Assembly (NCBI RefSeq): GCF_964340395.1
Contig: NC_135558.1
Span: 20,121,371 to 20,185,370 of the forward strand
Length of the DNA: 64,000 nt
Direction: 5' to 3'
DNA from: Glandiceps talaboti
Lineage: Eukaryota; Hemichordata; Enteropneusta; Spengelidae
Shown: positions 35,650-47,032 of the stretch, one piece after another
Layout of the letters: every line of letters begins with the position of its first letter
Position numbering within the stretch: the stretch's first letter is position 1
Translations under genes and position numbers: made by a program
Notes under the pieces: model-generated
Told to the model about the DNA's origin: nothing
Database searches by the model: none
What the model saw: the letters and a program-made list of their open reading frames with translations, nothing else

Positions 35650-36308
35650 ATTTTGTCAGTTATAAAGTGTTCAAAACGCCAAATAACATTTGAAAAATCA
35701 GAGCGGTTGCAAACCACATGTTGCTCCGCAAACAGCGCCCTCAGAAGTCTATGTGGAATATATGGAAGAACTAGTGTATTGTAAATGGTTACTCGAATAT
35801 TTAGAGGTACCATTGGCGCTATTCTCTTTAGAATACCAAGACCTCTATTAATGTTATTGACAATATTATTAATATGTGCCTCAAAGTTCAAATTTTTGTC
35901 TATGTGAATTCCCAAGTGATCGAGGCTATTAACTTGTTCAAATTGCTGACTGTCCAAACTGAGTTCTAATAAGTTGGTAGTATTTAAATGAGCTTCTTTT
36001 TGTCTACTACATATAATCATGCATTTGGTCTTCCCGATGTGAAGGCTTAGCCCATTAGCACATAGCCAATCCCCCACCTCGACAAGACCCTTTTGTAAAG
36101 TGTTAGAAATTACATTACACAGTGGTAATATAAGCCTAGATAGATATTTAAAGACTACAGTGTATTTTCTGAACAATATACTTTACCATTTCTTTGATAC
36201 AAAGATTGCACACTTGAAATATTGAGAAGGAAAATGAGATATGTTACTGAAAACCAACAGTATACTGTCTAGTACATTATATATACATGCATAATTATGA
36301 TATATTTG

Positions 36309-36309
36309 T

Positions 36310-36361
<52 letters not shown>

Positions 36362-36548
36362 GTAGGTAGGTAGGTAGGTAGGTAGGTAGGTAGGTAGGTG
36401 CGTGCGTGCGTGCATGCATGCATGCATGCATGCATACATACATACATACATACATACATACATACATGCATACATGCATACATACATGCATACATACATA
36501 CATCCATCCATACATCCATCCATACATACATACATACATGTACATACA

Positions 36549-36580
<32 letters not shown>

Positions 36581-36713
36581 CATACATACATACATACATA
36601 CATACATACATACATACATGCATACATGCATGCATATATGCATACATACATACATACATACATACATACATACATACATACATACATACATACATACATA
36701 CATACATACATAC
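36309..36713. repeat. Compound (ATAG)n/(GTAG)n/(CATG)n/(CATA)n array
   Basis: About 400 bp of tetranucleotides directly upstream of the truncated older LINE. ORFs of up to 212 residues across it are periodicity artefacts. Confidence 0.95.
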
Positions 36714-36714
36714 G

Positions 36715-38260
36715 TAAAAAGGAAGCACAAAAGGAAATTAAGAATGAAAAAGACAAAAAAAAAGAATTTTTTATGCTATTTGTTCTACCGTAGACTAATG
36801 ACCACACTATCATATATTCGGTTGACAGTAACAACACCAATAACGTTAACGTATAATGATATTGCAAACATACAAGCTAAGCTTACCTTAGTGTGTTGGC
36901 TTCTTCGTTCTTTGATGAAACTCTGCCCTCAACTCAGCGGTTGTGGATGTATCAGTACCAAGATGAGCCCATTATATCGATTCTATGCTGAACGGGGGTG
37001 CCTTTCGCGTAATTGTGATCCTGAGAACTCTTCAGAATAATGCAGATGCCCTCCAACTTTAAAATAGGACTAACTCCCCCGTACCAAAAGGCTTGTATCT
37101 GTCAATTACAGTCAAATATTAAAATAATTTTCAATTTGCGTCATCGTATTATCTCGTATTTATTCACATCTCCTAGAAATCCGTCATCGAGACTAATAAT
37201 TATTTCATGATATCAGGAAAATTCAAATTTGCCATGCTCTTCGAAAACACAAAAATGTAAGTAATGCCAGATTTTACTTATTGAAAAATTCCCATGAAAA
37301 TAAAAGCAAAAGTAATTCGTCACACTTTGAGATGTCAATACCGTCATGTATCGCAATGGGAATTCAACCAGGTGTTTAGTAGATTTCCGGTACATTTGTT
37401 TGATATCAAAGTATTGAATGTAATATTCATTTCATATCATATTTACACGATACAAAGGAATACATTCATGTACTGTCATGTGTCCACAAATATCGACAAA
37501 ATACAAACCAAGCGGTCGCGAAAGTGAGCCCATTAGTAGAGATAAAATTTCAAAAGATACAGTAAATAGTAATAAAGATCACCTGTACAAATTAAAACAC
37601 CAATTTTCACATTGATGAGAGAGTTCCTTTATGCTACTCTGCAAACAATGAACAATGCATACTCACACAGTAAACCGTTATTCGACCGTGACTACAACAC
37701 GTCTTTTTTATTTCTATAACCGGACATGACTCCCGGTGACCTGTTCTTACAGTTATCGCTTCGATATCAAAGACTTCGTAAAAAATTTTTTTTTATCTAA
37801 AACTTAGAATAGTTGACGGTATTCCTTCAAATCAAGGGGTTAATGCTCAGAGGACATACCTCATTTTTAAAATTTTTAACTTTTATAACAATTCTAATTT
37901 TAATCATGTGTAATGTCTGATGTCAGAAAAGAGAAACCTATATTCTGAAAGATAACGAGATTAAACACGTGAAATAAAGTTGGCTCAGGGGGGTTAAAAA
38001 GGCCTGGTAAAAAAATGTTGTTGTTTTTGTTTTCTACAAATGATTTATTTCTTAAACGCCCTGGTGACATTTTCTAACTCGGATAGTTTGCTGTTTTCTA
38101 GTCTTATTTAATTTCATCAATCACTGTCCTGAGTGGAGACAGATACTGGGTTCAGAAAACACTGTATTTTAATTTGACATAGAGACTTACGGATGGATTG
38201 TCGAAAATGAGTTTTTGGTCCTTTTTCTCAAAAGGCATTTTTGTAGTAAGGTCATTTATT
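36715..38260. other. No recognisable gene
   Basis: AT-rich sequence. Short ORFs lack splice-bounded or domain-like character. Nothing could be identified on either strand. Confidence 0.4.
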
Positions 38261-38269
38261 TATTTATCT

Positions 38270-38620
38270 ATTTATCACTTCAGTGTTCAAGCACTGTTCT
38301 CCCAATGGAATTTGTTGCAAGATTATGTACACAGAAACATAAGGAACAGTGTACTTTAAAGATATCCAATTACTACCATACTACATTCTTAAGATGTCTT
38401 TTAAATATCGATGAGTTCAGAGCTGATTTTATTGATAGGGGTAGATTGTTCCATAGAACAGCACCACTGTAGTGAAATGTCCGTTTCCCATATTCAGTTT
38501 TAACTGTAGGGATGTACATGTTACATTTATGTTACGTTTATGTCTTGTGTTATGAGGATGAATTTCGAAGATGCATTACCTGTTACGGATTTGTAGATGA
38601 GTGTTGTTGGCGCTTCCATC
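38270..38620 (-). pseudogene. LINE ORF2 C-terminal relic
   Basis: The minus strand reads HNTRHKRNINVTCT, then (after a frame slip) TEYGKRTFHYSGAVLWNNLP and SIKSALNSSIFKRHLKNVV. This is the typical C-terminal 'TR......P......+.F.Y.GA.LWN.LP..+K.......FK..LK' of CR1/L2-type LINEs. It is 5' truncated and frame-shifted. Confidence 0.7.
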
Positions 38621-38639
38621 TAATTTGAGGGCTGACCCA

Positions 38640-39017
38640 ACCAAAGTTTTCATAAACCCAACCCGTACTTGTATTACCGGGAACTTCCTTATGGCGCTAA
38701 CCCGAAATAATTCTCAAAACCCCAATGACATGACTGTTATGATTGTTGTTTCTTTTCTTATCTCACCAAAATTGTTCTGAGTGAAAACGGAGAGCAAAGA
38801 AAAAAACATGATTTAAATTTGTCTTAGAGCCATACGTGCCTAGAGCCGAAAACACGATTTTTGACATTTTTTTCTTTAAATGACATTGTTGAAGTTAGGC
38901 CCTTATGGTACCAATTATTTATTAAAATGTGAGGATTGGAAGTGAACTTGGCGCGATTTCTTTATTTACATCTCTTTTCCTACGTTCTTTTTTTTGTTAT
39001 GTGAGTGAGGGCCTTTC
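38640..39017. other. No recognisable gene
   Basis: AT-rich spacer before the 60-bp minisatellite. Confidence 0.4.
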
Positions 39018-39775
39018 AAACCGGCTAACATAATAACACATGTACAATAGTATACCATCAGTATTGTCAGAGACGAGTACGACAGGCTAACATAATATCA
39101 CATGTACTAGTATACCATCAGTATTGTCAGAGACGTATACGACAGTATAGCATATCACATGTACTAGTATACCATCAGTATTGAGACGTATACGACAGGC
39201 TAACATCATATCATATGTATTAGTATACCATCAGTATTGCCATAGACGTATAGGACAGGCTAACATCATATCACATGTACTAGTATACCATCAGTATTGT
39301 CAGAGACGTATAGGACAGGCTAACATCATATCACATGTACTAGTATACCATCAGTATTGTCAGAGACGTATACGACAGGCTAACATCATATCACATGTAC
39401 ATGTACTAGTATAGCATCAGTATTGTCAGAGATGTATACGACAGGCTAACATCATATCACATGTACTAGTATACCATCAGTATTTGTCATAGACGTATAC
39501 GACAGGCTAACACCATATCACATATATTAGTATACCATCAGTATTGTCAGAGACGTATACGACAGGCTAACATCATATCACATGTACTAGTATACCATCA
39601 GTATTGTCAGAGATGTATACGACAGGCTAACATCATATCACATGTACTAGTATACCATCAGTATTGTCAGAGACGTATACGACAGGCTAACATCATATCA
39701 CATGTACTAGTATACCATCAGTATTGTCATAGACGTATACGACAGGCTAACATCATATCACATGTATTAGTATAC
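39018..39775 (+). repeat. 60-bp minisatellite, about 12 copies
   Basis: The consensus begins TATTGTCAGAGACGTATACG, continues ACAGGCTAACATCATATCAC and ends ATGTACTAGTATACCATCAG. Units are highly similar, with a few length variants (an extra ACATGT at about 39400, deletions in the first units). Because 60 is a multiple of three, part of the array is open as a 20-residue repeat (RRIGQANIISHVLVYHQYCQ). There is no start context or flanking exon to suggest it is translated. Confidence 0.95.
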
Positions 39776-40170
39776 CCCGTGGCAATTGCTACGACAGGTC
39801 GTTCTCGATTTGATTTAAGACAGTTTGACTCTGCAAATAGAAATATTTGTTGATTGACTATTATTGCACAGTTATCTTTTCATACCGAGAGCAAGTTTTT
39901 GATGAAGAAATACAACTAAATAGCAAAATTATTTTTTTTTCTCTTTGTCGAAAATAGTATATAACATTTCAAGTAACAGTCAAAGTTGTTGTGATTACTT
40001 TTTGAACACATCAAACAGAAGATAATTTATTCAGATATGGTGGTTCTCATCATTCGAAACTACAGTATATAATAGACATATTTTATTTTTAATATCTTTG
40101 CCACATTTTAATCTTTACGGCACAGTTTTTATTATTATTCATAATTGTGAATTTCAACTTGCCATTGTGT
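39776..40170. other. No recognisable gene
   Basis: Spacer between the 60-bp minisatellite and the ATGT array. Confidence 0.4.
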
Positions 40171-40509
40171 CTATGTATGTATGTATGTATAAATGTATGT
40201 ATGTATGTATGTATGTATGTATGTATGTATGTATGTATGTATGTACGTACGTATGTACGTATGTATGCATTTATGCATGTATGCATGTATGCATGTATGT
40301 ATGTATGTACGTATGTATGTATGTGTATGTATGTATGTATGTATGTATGTATGTATGTATGTATGTATGTATGTGTGTGTGTGTGCGTGCGTGCGTGCGT
40401 GTGTGCGTGCATGTATGTATGTATGTATGTATGTATGTATGTATGTATGTATGTACGTACGTACGTACGTACGTATGTATGTATTTATGCATGTATGTAT
40501 GTATGTATG

Positions 40510-40540
<31 letters not shown>

Positions 40541-40541
40541 G
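40171..40541. repeat. (ATGT)n array with CGTA and GTGC variants
   Basis: About 370 bp. All ORFs crossing it on both strands are 4-bp periodicity artefacts. Confidence 0.95.
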
Positions 40542-41500
40542 TCTGTCTGTGTATTTATTTTTGTATTGTAAAATATATGCAGTGTCAATTTGAAATGTGT
40601 AATTCAATCAAATCAAATATTAATAACACAGGTGTTACGTTTTCCACGCACATTGTCATCATTTTATTTTCATTTTACAGAATTGCAAATATTTGAAGTG
40701 TTTATCTAGTAGAGCTAACATTTGCCTCAATTACTCAACAATTGACACGGGGGTGCTCGTCTTTGGTCTTGCTATGTACGTACCTAAACAAATAGTTTAC
40801 TTGCCATGTATAACAACATCATTTTTGGACTTTCGTCACCACAAAAGTGACACCCCTGGCTTATTTCATGTTATAAAAACTGGTTAAACTGAAAACTTTT
40901 ATCACAGACCTGGGGACAGAAAGGCGTATTGAATTCTGTAAGCGTCAACAATAAGACAAGGTAAGTTAATTCTATTAAAAGTAGTATCAGTAGCCAGCGT
41001 GATCAACGTCTCGATATTGTTAAATGGTTACTCAAAATGAAATATTATGCAAACAGAATGTCTTAAAGTGTTACACTGTATATTTCAGGGTGATGTAATA
41101 CAACAAGATTAAACTCTAAACTGTGTCCGAAAGGCATTTTAACATATTAAATCTTGAATGCTATTAGGTTCATCTCTGGTTAGAGGAGTTGGAAAAACTG
41201 AAGGAATTTATCACGGTCATAACAAGTTTAAATTTCGAATTGTTGAGCATAAGGCGTAATCGGGCGCTTCGGAATTAGGATTTATTGACATCTATTCATT
41301 AATTTTATATTTTTCCAACTTAGTTATTACCTATTTTATGATATGCTTACATACCTCATCCTTTCTCACCTCTGCACATGCACAATTGCTATTGCATCAG
41401 GTTCTTCCGAGGCTAGGCTCATGTGAGTGTGGCGTTGGGGTGATGGGTGTTTCAAAAAAGGAATCATTCAAAGTGTATTGTAATATTAACAGTTATCTAC
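40542..41500. other. No recognisable gene
   Basis: Only short ORFs. A possible exon-like ORF at 40693-40887 has no domain resemblance. Confidence 0.35.
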
Positions 41501-41800
41501 GAATGTTTTAAATGTGCACTAGCTGCAACAGGGACACTTTTCATGAAATAACCAAAGATATATTCACTAAAGTCACTTAAAAAAGACATAGTATCTGTTA
41601 ATTAGTTGTTGCCAATATAATATGTTGGTAGTGTAGTGGCAAGTTTCAATTTAGAACGAAAGCTCGGTTTTGAATCTGTTACCATGTTAAAACTGTACTA
41701 GTTGTAACTGGAGTATCATTTGTCGACCAGACAACCACAGTGTATTCACTGGAAATTGTTTAAATACAAATAATTAGACATTGTACATGTTAATCGTGGT
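41500..41800. mobile_element. Fragment related to inverted-repeat element copy B
   Basis: Shares with 14170-14340 the order 'gaaagctcggttttgaat', 'accatgtta', 'gtactagttg', 'gaccagacaaccacagtgtattca' and 'aaatacaaataattagaca'. No terminal inverted repeats are visible. Confidence 0.55.
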
Positions 41801-41822
41801 CGATATTATGCAGATGTTTATG

Positions 41823-42059
<237 letters not shown>

Positions 42060-42060
<1 letters not shown>

Positions 42061-42224
42061 TAAACTATTTTTGTAGCTGTATGCATATATTTTACAATAC
42101 AAACATTGATACACAGACAGACAGACGGACAGACAGACAGACAGACAGACCCAAAGTCAATAAGGACCAAAAGTCAGTTCAATTTGATGTATATATGTAC
42201 AGCTACAAAAATAGTTTACCCTCA
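42060..42224. repeat. Inverted repeat (about 33 bp) around a CAGA microsatellite
   Basis: GGTAAACTATTTTTGTAGCT (42059-42078) is repeated inverted as AGCTACAAAAATAGTTTACC (42201-42220), each with an adjacent TGTA/CATATA stretch. The enclosed part holds (CAGA)n at 42115-42150. It lies within 150 bp of the plus-strand lectin start codon. Confidence 0.7.
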
Positions 42225-42343
42225 AGTGATTAAATACTGTACACGGAAAAAACGTCCCAGTTGCAGCAAGTACAGCTTTAATAATATGTCTGTCATCAAA
42301 ATCTTATTTCTTCTTTTTTCTTCTTTTTTCTATTTTCGGCAGA

Positions 42344-42406
42344 ATGATTTTTAAGCTAGTTTTCTTAACCCTTTGTGCTGCAGTTGTTACTTTTGGGGTA
42401 GAAGAG
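42344..42406 (+). CDS. Plus-strand lectin exon 1: signal peptide
   Basis: ATG at 42344 encodes MIFKLVFLTLCAAVVTFGVE, then E, ending in phase 0 at GAG|GTCGGT. The donor is weaker than consensus. Reading through instead enters a poly-serine run from (ATC)n, which is unlikely to be real protein. Confidence 0.7.
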
Positions 42407-42452
42407 GTCGGTTCATTTTACTGTTTTTTTTTAAATATTACATCAGCATTGC

Positions 42453-42513
<61 letters not shown>

Positions 42514-43127
42514 GTCATCATCATCATCATCATCATCACCACCACCACCACCCCATGAGTTACCTATAGTATCTCTATTACCATCACCCCATGAACTACC
42601 AGAAAATGAATCGCATAAAAAGGTTTCAATTGCTACATCATCTTATATGCCTAGGAAAACAAGTCAACAATGATCAAATTTATGCATTTTTCCTACGTTG
42701 AATAGTTGTGATTGTTTTTTGAGCTATTTATTTCCTTTTCTATCTTTCCATCGGGTGGCTGTACAAAATTCGAAGGATACATGTCCAGGTGAGAATCAAT
42801 CCCCTTCTTTTTTTATTCTTGATTACGTTCATAAACTGTTAGAATGCTACCTCCCCTAATATCAGGTTTTATTAATGGTCTGTTGGTGTGTCTGTGTCTC
42901 TATCTCTCTCTCCCTCCGCCCTCTCTCTTCCCCCCTCTCTCTCTCTATCTCTGTCTATCTCTCCCTCCCTCTATCTCCCCCTAGCTCGCTCGCTCCCACC
43001 CTCCTTCTCTCTCTTCCTCCCCTCTCTCTCCCTTCCCCTCTCTCTATCTCTCCCTGGCCTCCCTCTCTCTCCTCCCGCTCTCTTCCCCTCCCTCCCTCCT
43101 TCCCTCCCTCCCTCCCTCCCTCCCCCT

Positions 43128-43173
<46 letters not shown>

Positions 43174-45052
43174 TCCCCCTCAGATCTGTCATATCGATCA
43201 CCAGAACTAGCTTCTAGATATCATTCTTAACTTTAATATTAATAACTAACTAGTGTTATATCAAATTTGAAGCTGACACGAGTAAATGTTTATTGTTTAA
43301 TATTACTCAATAGATGAGCTTTATTGTTCCTGTATGAAATATGAGATCTTCTGTGAGCAACCAAAACCGGACGCCGGAAAGACCCTCCGACAGGCGGCAG
43401 ATGACATTTGTGCAGAATATGGTGGCAGTCTCGCTAATCTTAAGACAAACGCTAGTAACACCGCCGTAGTTAATTTGATAATAGACAAACACTTGTACAA
43501 CACTAGTTGCATAGCTAAAAGTGGTTTTTGGATTGGATTGAACGATATTGCTGAAGAGGGTGTTTATGTCTGGGGTGACGGTGAACCACTTGGCGACTGT
43601 GATAATCCCTATACCAACTGGGCTAAAGGCGAACCAGACAATAACACCAAGAAGGATCCTAAAGGACAGGACTGTGCACAATTATGGTAAGTTTACTTAC
43701 ATTCTGATAAGTGTTATTGTCTTCTCATATTCTCTTTAAATTCACATACCTGATAATATTTTCTGATTAATTGTATTTCTATAATGTGTTTTTTCAGTTA
43801 AAGTAGGGATTTTTTTTATTTTTGTGCGTATCATCCTGTTGAGATAAATTGTAAAATACGCCAAGTTATTTTGTAGAAATGTCTGTAAAGTGAAACAAAA
43901 TATTTCAATAAATGTTCTTCTTCATTTACGAAGTGTTTTTTTTTTCAATTACGGCAAGAGTACTGTAATACATATTTGATACAAGGTTACTGCATTCATG
44001 TGGATAGTTTCCCGTAATTTTATTTATCTATTTTTTATTTTTTTGCTGTAAATTGTCTTGTAATTTATTTCATTACCAAACACGAGAAGCAAGCTTAGCT
44101 CGTCAACTGATACTTAACGATGTACTGTCATTCTCATTCAAGAGAATTAATTTAACATGAATATACAGCATAGGGAGAATGCAAGTACCGGCGTGTGTGA
44201 ATGGCGCCACACAGTGTTGAAGACTTTCCTAGAGAAATCGAAACATAACTACCACCGTGTATGGCGCTGTACAATAAAGAGAATATCACAGAATATTGAT
44301 CTCTTGCTTCACTTCAGATCACAACACCATTATCAACTGGAACAATCTTTTCGTTTTGTTGATTAGCTGAGAGCTTTCGACTGCAAACTGTCAGTCTTGT
44401 TCACTCCTTGATAGATGACGCTGTTTTATATTGTTTTTATACGACTAGGTTTAAACCAAACAGACACGGTGGCATCGTTGGAGAATGGGACGATGAATAC
44501 TGTAACCACCGAAAGAAGGGCATCATATGTGAAATACCAAGTAAGTATTTCTGATAAAGGTCTTCCGTGCTAGACTAAAATGTTGAATTACTGTACGCTG
44601 TACAGACTGAAACGTTGAATTACTGTATGCTGTATTTATATATAATCCCATGAAATCAATGTTAGTTTTACGTCATAATGCTCCGAGTGTGATTCCGCGG
44701 ACTAATACAAATTCGAGCCGGTAGGCGATAATTTGTAGTGCGTGGAATCACACTGTACACTGTATAGACTAAAACATTGAATTACTGTACACTGTATAGA
44801 CTGAAACATTGAATGACTGTGTGCTGTATAGACTGATGGTTAGATGTAGATAAGTGGATAAAGGGGTAAACAGAGATATGGCTTGACGTCGAGCATGACA
44901 GAAAGATATGTAGTGACAAGGAAGGGTAGACAGAAAATCAACCAGAAAGACATGATGATCAGACATGGAACTAATGTGTTATGGCTTGATATCATAATTT
45001 ACAATTCATCATTTTTCTTACAGACACATGTTGTTGTACTGACATGGCGTAG
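42344..45052 (+). CDS. Secreted C-type lectin gene, plus strand (5 exons, complete)
   Basis: Exons 42344-42406, 42776-42788, 43314-43686, 44449-44540 and 45024-45052 total 570 nt, giving 189 residues with every phase consistent. It has a signal peptide (1-18), a short N-terminal Cys-rich stretch (DTCPDELYCSC), then a C-type lectin-like domain: MKYEIFCEQPKPDAGKTLRQ, GGSLANLK, GFWIGLNDIAEEGVYVWGD, TNWAKGEPDNN, GQDCAQLW, then GIVGEWDDEYCNHRKKGIIC. Such domains bind glycans, often with calcium. The ligand triplet is E-P-D, between the mannose-type EPN and galactose-type QPD signatures, followed by W-D-D. The C-terminus NTCCCTDMA is unusual for the family. It is a divergent paralogue of the minus-strand gene at 27.7-30.4 kb. 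A secreted innate-recognition role is inferred only. Confidence 0.85.
42453..42540. repeat. (ATC)n microsatellite in lectin intron 1
   Basis: About 28 ATC units, then CAC units. In one frame they read as poly-serine joined to the signal peptide, a probable intron artefact. Confidence 0.95.
42776..42788 (+). CDS. Plus-strand lectin exon 2: 13-nt microexon
   Basis: GAAG|GATACATGTCCAG|GTGAGA adds D-T-C-P in phase 0 to phase 1. It is needed to join the signal peptide to exon 3 in frame. It has the same position and phases as the 22-nt microexon of the minus-strand paralogue. Confidence 0.62.
42895..43180. repeat. CT/CCCT-rich low-complexity tract in lectin intron 2
   Basis: About 285 bp of polypyrimidine (CTCTCT, CCCTCCCT), ending about 130 nt before exon 3. 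Confidence 0.95.
43314..43686 (+). CDS. Plus-strand lectin exon 3: main C-type lectin domain
   Basis: 373 nt, from phase 1 to phase 2, opened by CTCAATAG| and closed by ATG|GTAAGT. It encodes DELYCSCMKYEIFCE through GQDCAQLW. It is 9 nt longer than the minus-strand counterpart. Confidence 0.9.
44449..44540 (+). CDS. Plus-strand lectin exon 4: end of lectin domain
   Basis: 92 nt opened by ACGACTAG| and closed by A|GTAAGT. It encodes FKPNRHGGIVGEWDDEYCNH, then RKKGIICEIP, including the last two conserved cysteines. Confidence 0.88.
45024..45052 (+). CDS. Plus-strand lectin exon 5: Cys-rich terminus and stop
   Basis: After TTTTTCTTACAG|, the frame reads (N)TCCCTDMA and TAG at 45050-45052. Three adjacent cysteines after the domain could give intermolecular disulfides (inference). 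Confidence 0.75.
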
Positions 45053-45270
45053 TTGAACCATCACCAACACCGTACCAGAAACAAATACAGCGTTATCCGA
45101 CAGATTAATGACAAGCAAACTGTCCTTATTATTAGTTATGTGGCCTTGTTCATTATAATTTCTTTGTATCTTTCATTTCACGTCCATAGAGTCATTTTCA
45201 TTTTCTTTTCATTTGACGTTATTGCTTTCTTTGTAGTGTGAATAAATTGACTATGCTAGTCTTCCAAACT
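45053..45270 (+). terminator. 3' UTR and poly(A) signal of the plus-strand lectin
   Basis: AATAAA at 45241-45246, about 190 nt after the stop codon, in a T-rich 3' UTR. Confidence 0.65.
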
Positions 45271-45317
45271 GCTTTCTGTACGTAGGTATATGTTAAATCT
45301 TTAAGCTATTATGTGTA

Positions 45318-45392
45318 AAGTGTGTGTGTGTGTGTGTGTGCGCGCGCGCGTGAGTGCGAGTGGGGGTGTATTAATAAAAAGGTGTCATGACA
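45318..45392. repeat. Duplicated segment, copy 1 (GT/CG tract plus conserved motif)
   Basis: A (GT)n/(CG)n tract followed by GTGCGAGTGGGGGTGTATTA and ATAAAAAGGTGTCATGACAC. A near-identical arrangement occurs at 46354-46478. Confidence 0.7.
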
Positions 45393-46352
45393 CGGTATCG
45401 TCACTCATACCACAGACGAGTAAAGACCTTACTTGTCTGTGCTCAAACGTACGCTTTTACACTCCGGCAGAGAGAGACACCGCACACAAACTGTTGCGTT
45501 GTAAATCAAAATCTAAAGTGTCTTTATTTCTCCAGGTCCCTAACAGAGAAGTTCTAGTTGTCACCTTGACATTATACTGATGTCATCACTCTGAATATAA
45601 TTTGCCACAAACAAATTATCTCTCACCTAGATAGATTCATTGTTCTAGAAGACACGTTCAACTTTTCACAGAATAATTTAAAGATTGAGATTTAAGATCA
45701 TGCCAAATGTAAATTTACCAAGTGTAAGACAAGCACTATTGGAAAATTGGATAATAATCTGAATTAGATAATCAACAAGTTATCTTGTTTACAAGTACTA
45801 ATTGATTAACTTGACAATTCTTAACTACTAGAGATAAGTATAATTAATCCAGGATTAGTAGATAAATCAACATATACGTAAACCACGCTGTTGTTAGCTC
45901 CTGTTTGTAAGTAAGTAGAACACAGGTAAACTACATGTTAATTGGGGGGGGGGGTGCCAAATTCCAAATATCATATTTGTGGATCGTAACATTAACATGA
46001 GCTAGCGCCCCCAGGAAGAAAACCAATCCAAGGTATCACCTTCACTTCTTTGCATCACTACATCTGAAATAGACAATTATATATGAAACCATTACAGATG
46101 AGGGGTACTTGAAAATATATATTTGGGGAGGGGTTACTTTAAAAAGTGCTGTAAGATAAAGGGGCATATGATATAAAGGCATTCAGAGTGGGGTCAGAAA
46201 TCGATCAATTTTGAATCAAGATTGAAAAATTTGTTTACATAGGGTGGCTGGTTGGCTATAATATAATATGTCAACACACAATAATGTGGGAAGGCATGGG
46301 GATATACGTTCATCACATTTTTAGAAATAAAGAATGGGGTATATTTAACAAC

Positions 46353-46353
<1 letters not shown>

Positions 46354-46383
<30 letters not shown>

Positions 46384-46478
46384 CTGTGTGTGTCAGTGCG
46401 TGCATGCGGGCGCGTGCGTGTGTAAGTGCGCGTAAGTGCGAGTGGGGATATATTAATAAAAAAGGTGTCATGACACAA
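46354..46478. repeat. Duplicated segment, copy 2
   Basis: (GT)n, then GTGCGAGTGGGGATATATTA and ATAAAAAAGGTGTCATGACAC, matching 45318-45392. The two copies lie about 1.05 kb apart in the same orientation. Confidence 0.7.
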
Positions 46479-46510
46479 CGTCTCCTTAATTTTATGTTTG
46501 TGAATGCAGC
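46420..46510 (-). CDS. Possible last exon of the secreted-peptide gene (weak)
   Basis: After TATGGTTTCTTAG| the phase 1 frame reads GCIHKHKIKETLCHDTFFIN, adding two cysteines to the C-x4-C of the previous exon. The frame then runs into the GT microsatellite. No convincing donor or stop is nearby. Confidence 0.25.
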
Positions 46511-47032
46511 CTAAGAAACCATACTTCATGGTGACATATAAGATTTCTCATGGATTTAAAGAGATTATAATTAGTCATGAAAGGGGTTATATTTATTAAT
46601 TATATTTTTAGTGGAAGGGAGGGGCAGAAGTAAAATTGAATCGTCAACTTCTTTCGTGTTTGCTTTACTTCATTTCATCTTCTAGTTGGTTTGTTTTGTT
46701 CAATTTCGTTGTATTCCATTCCATTTCGTTTCATTTCGTTTCTATCCACTAGATAACATAAGCCATGCCGCCGATAATGTATGGTATCAAATTGCTATAT
46801 TTAGAGGCAAAATGTTAGTTTATGTCCACTAGGATTTGATAATAAACGCTGCCCTCCTGTATTATTTTGATTCCCAGGATTATTATTATTATTATTATTT
46901 TGATTCCCAGTTCAGCGTGTTTACAATTCCAGAAAAATTATAATGCCCACGCATAACGCATGATAAACCTATGTTAATTTCATTGATTTCCCATCCGCGA
47001 AATCACGGTCTATAAAATGAAACTATTCTTAC

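Larger units (their letters stand above)
31216..35759 (-). mobile_element. Full-length CR1/L2-group LINE, about 4.5 kb, both ORFs open
   Basis: Minus-strand order is: about 110-nt 5' leader, ORF1 (35649-34744), about 290-nt spacer, ORF2 (to 31480), 3' UTR and a (CGTAT)n tail at 31216-31238. Both ends are fixed because it interrupts the frame of an older LINE. The only shared bases at the junctions are TAT, so the target duplication is absent or very short, as is common in this group. Open ORFs and intact catalytic motifs suggest a recent and possibly active copy. The clade (CR1/L2/Jockey superfamily) is inferred from the ORF1 zinc finger plus coiled coil plus RRM-like layout and the APE endonuclease plus RT order. 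Confidence 0.85.
30742..36176 (-). pseudogene. Older LINE RT fragment split by the younger LINE
   Basis: Two minus-strand pieces, 35760-36176 and 30801-31217, together read as one reverse-transcriptase C-terminal region. The upstream piece has LCANGLSLHIGKTKCMII, FEQVNSLDHLGIHIDKNLNF and YNTLVLPY. The downstream piece resumes FDYRNIVRLFCGCSG and continues HSADMLTRLKWMSVKQGFYF, HYLNSSTKIDKVHNNRTRA and ASNIWNRIPRSIRDLESLNG. The split falls exactly inside P-Y|F-D-Y with the frame preserved. The element is 5' truncated near 36170. In the downstream piece there is a small deletion after CGCSGCKTV. Confidence 0.8.

Noticed and set aside
35646-36176. A 176-residue protein fused to the start of LINE ORF1
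   Set aside because: A chance fusion of the older LINE's RT with the 5' leader of the inserted LINE.
36183-36867. Long ORFs of MYVCMYVC or TYIHTYIH type (also at 28704-29384, 40089-40593 and 52037-52750)
   Set aside because: They follow directly from 4-bp microsatellites, are open in several frames on both strands and show no non-repeat coding context.
42407-42673. Extension of the lectin signal peptide into a poly-serine and proline protein
   Set aside because: The extension is encoded by an (ATC)n microsatellite and ends in a stop. Splicing at 42406 gives a phase-correct secreted lectin instead.
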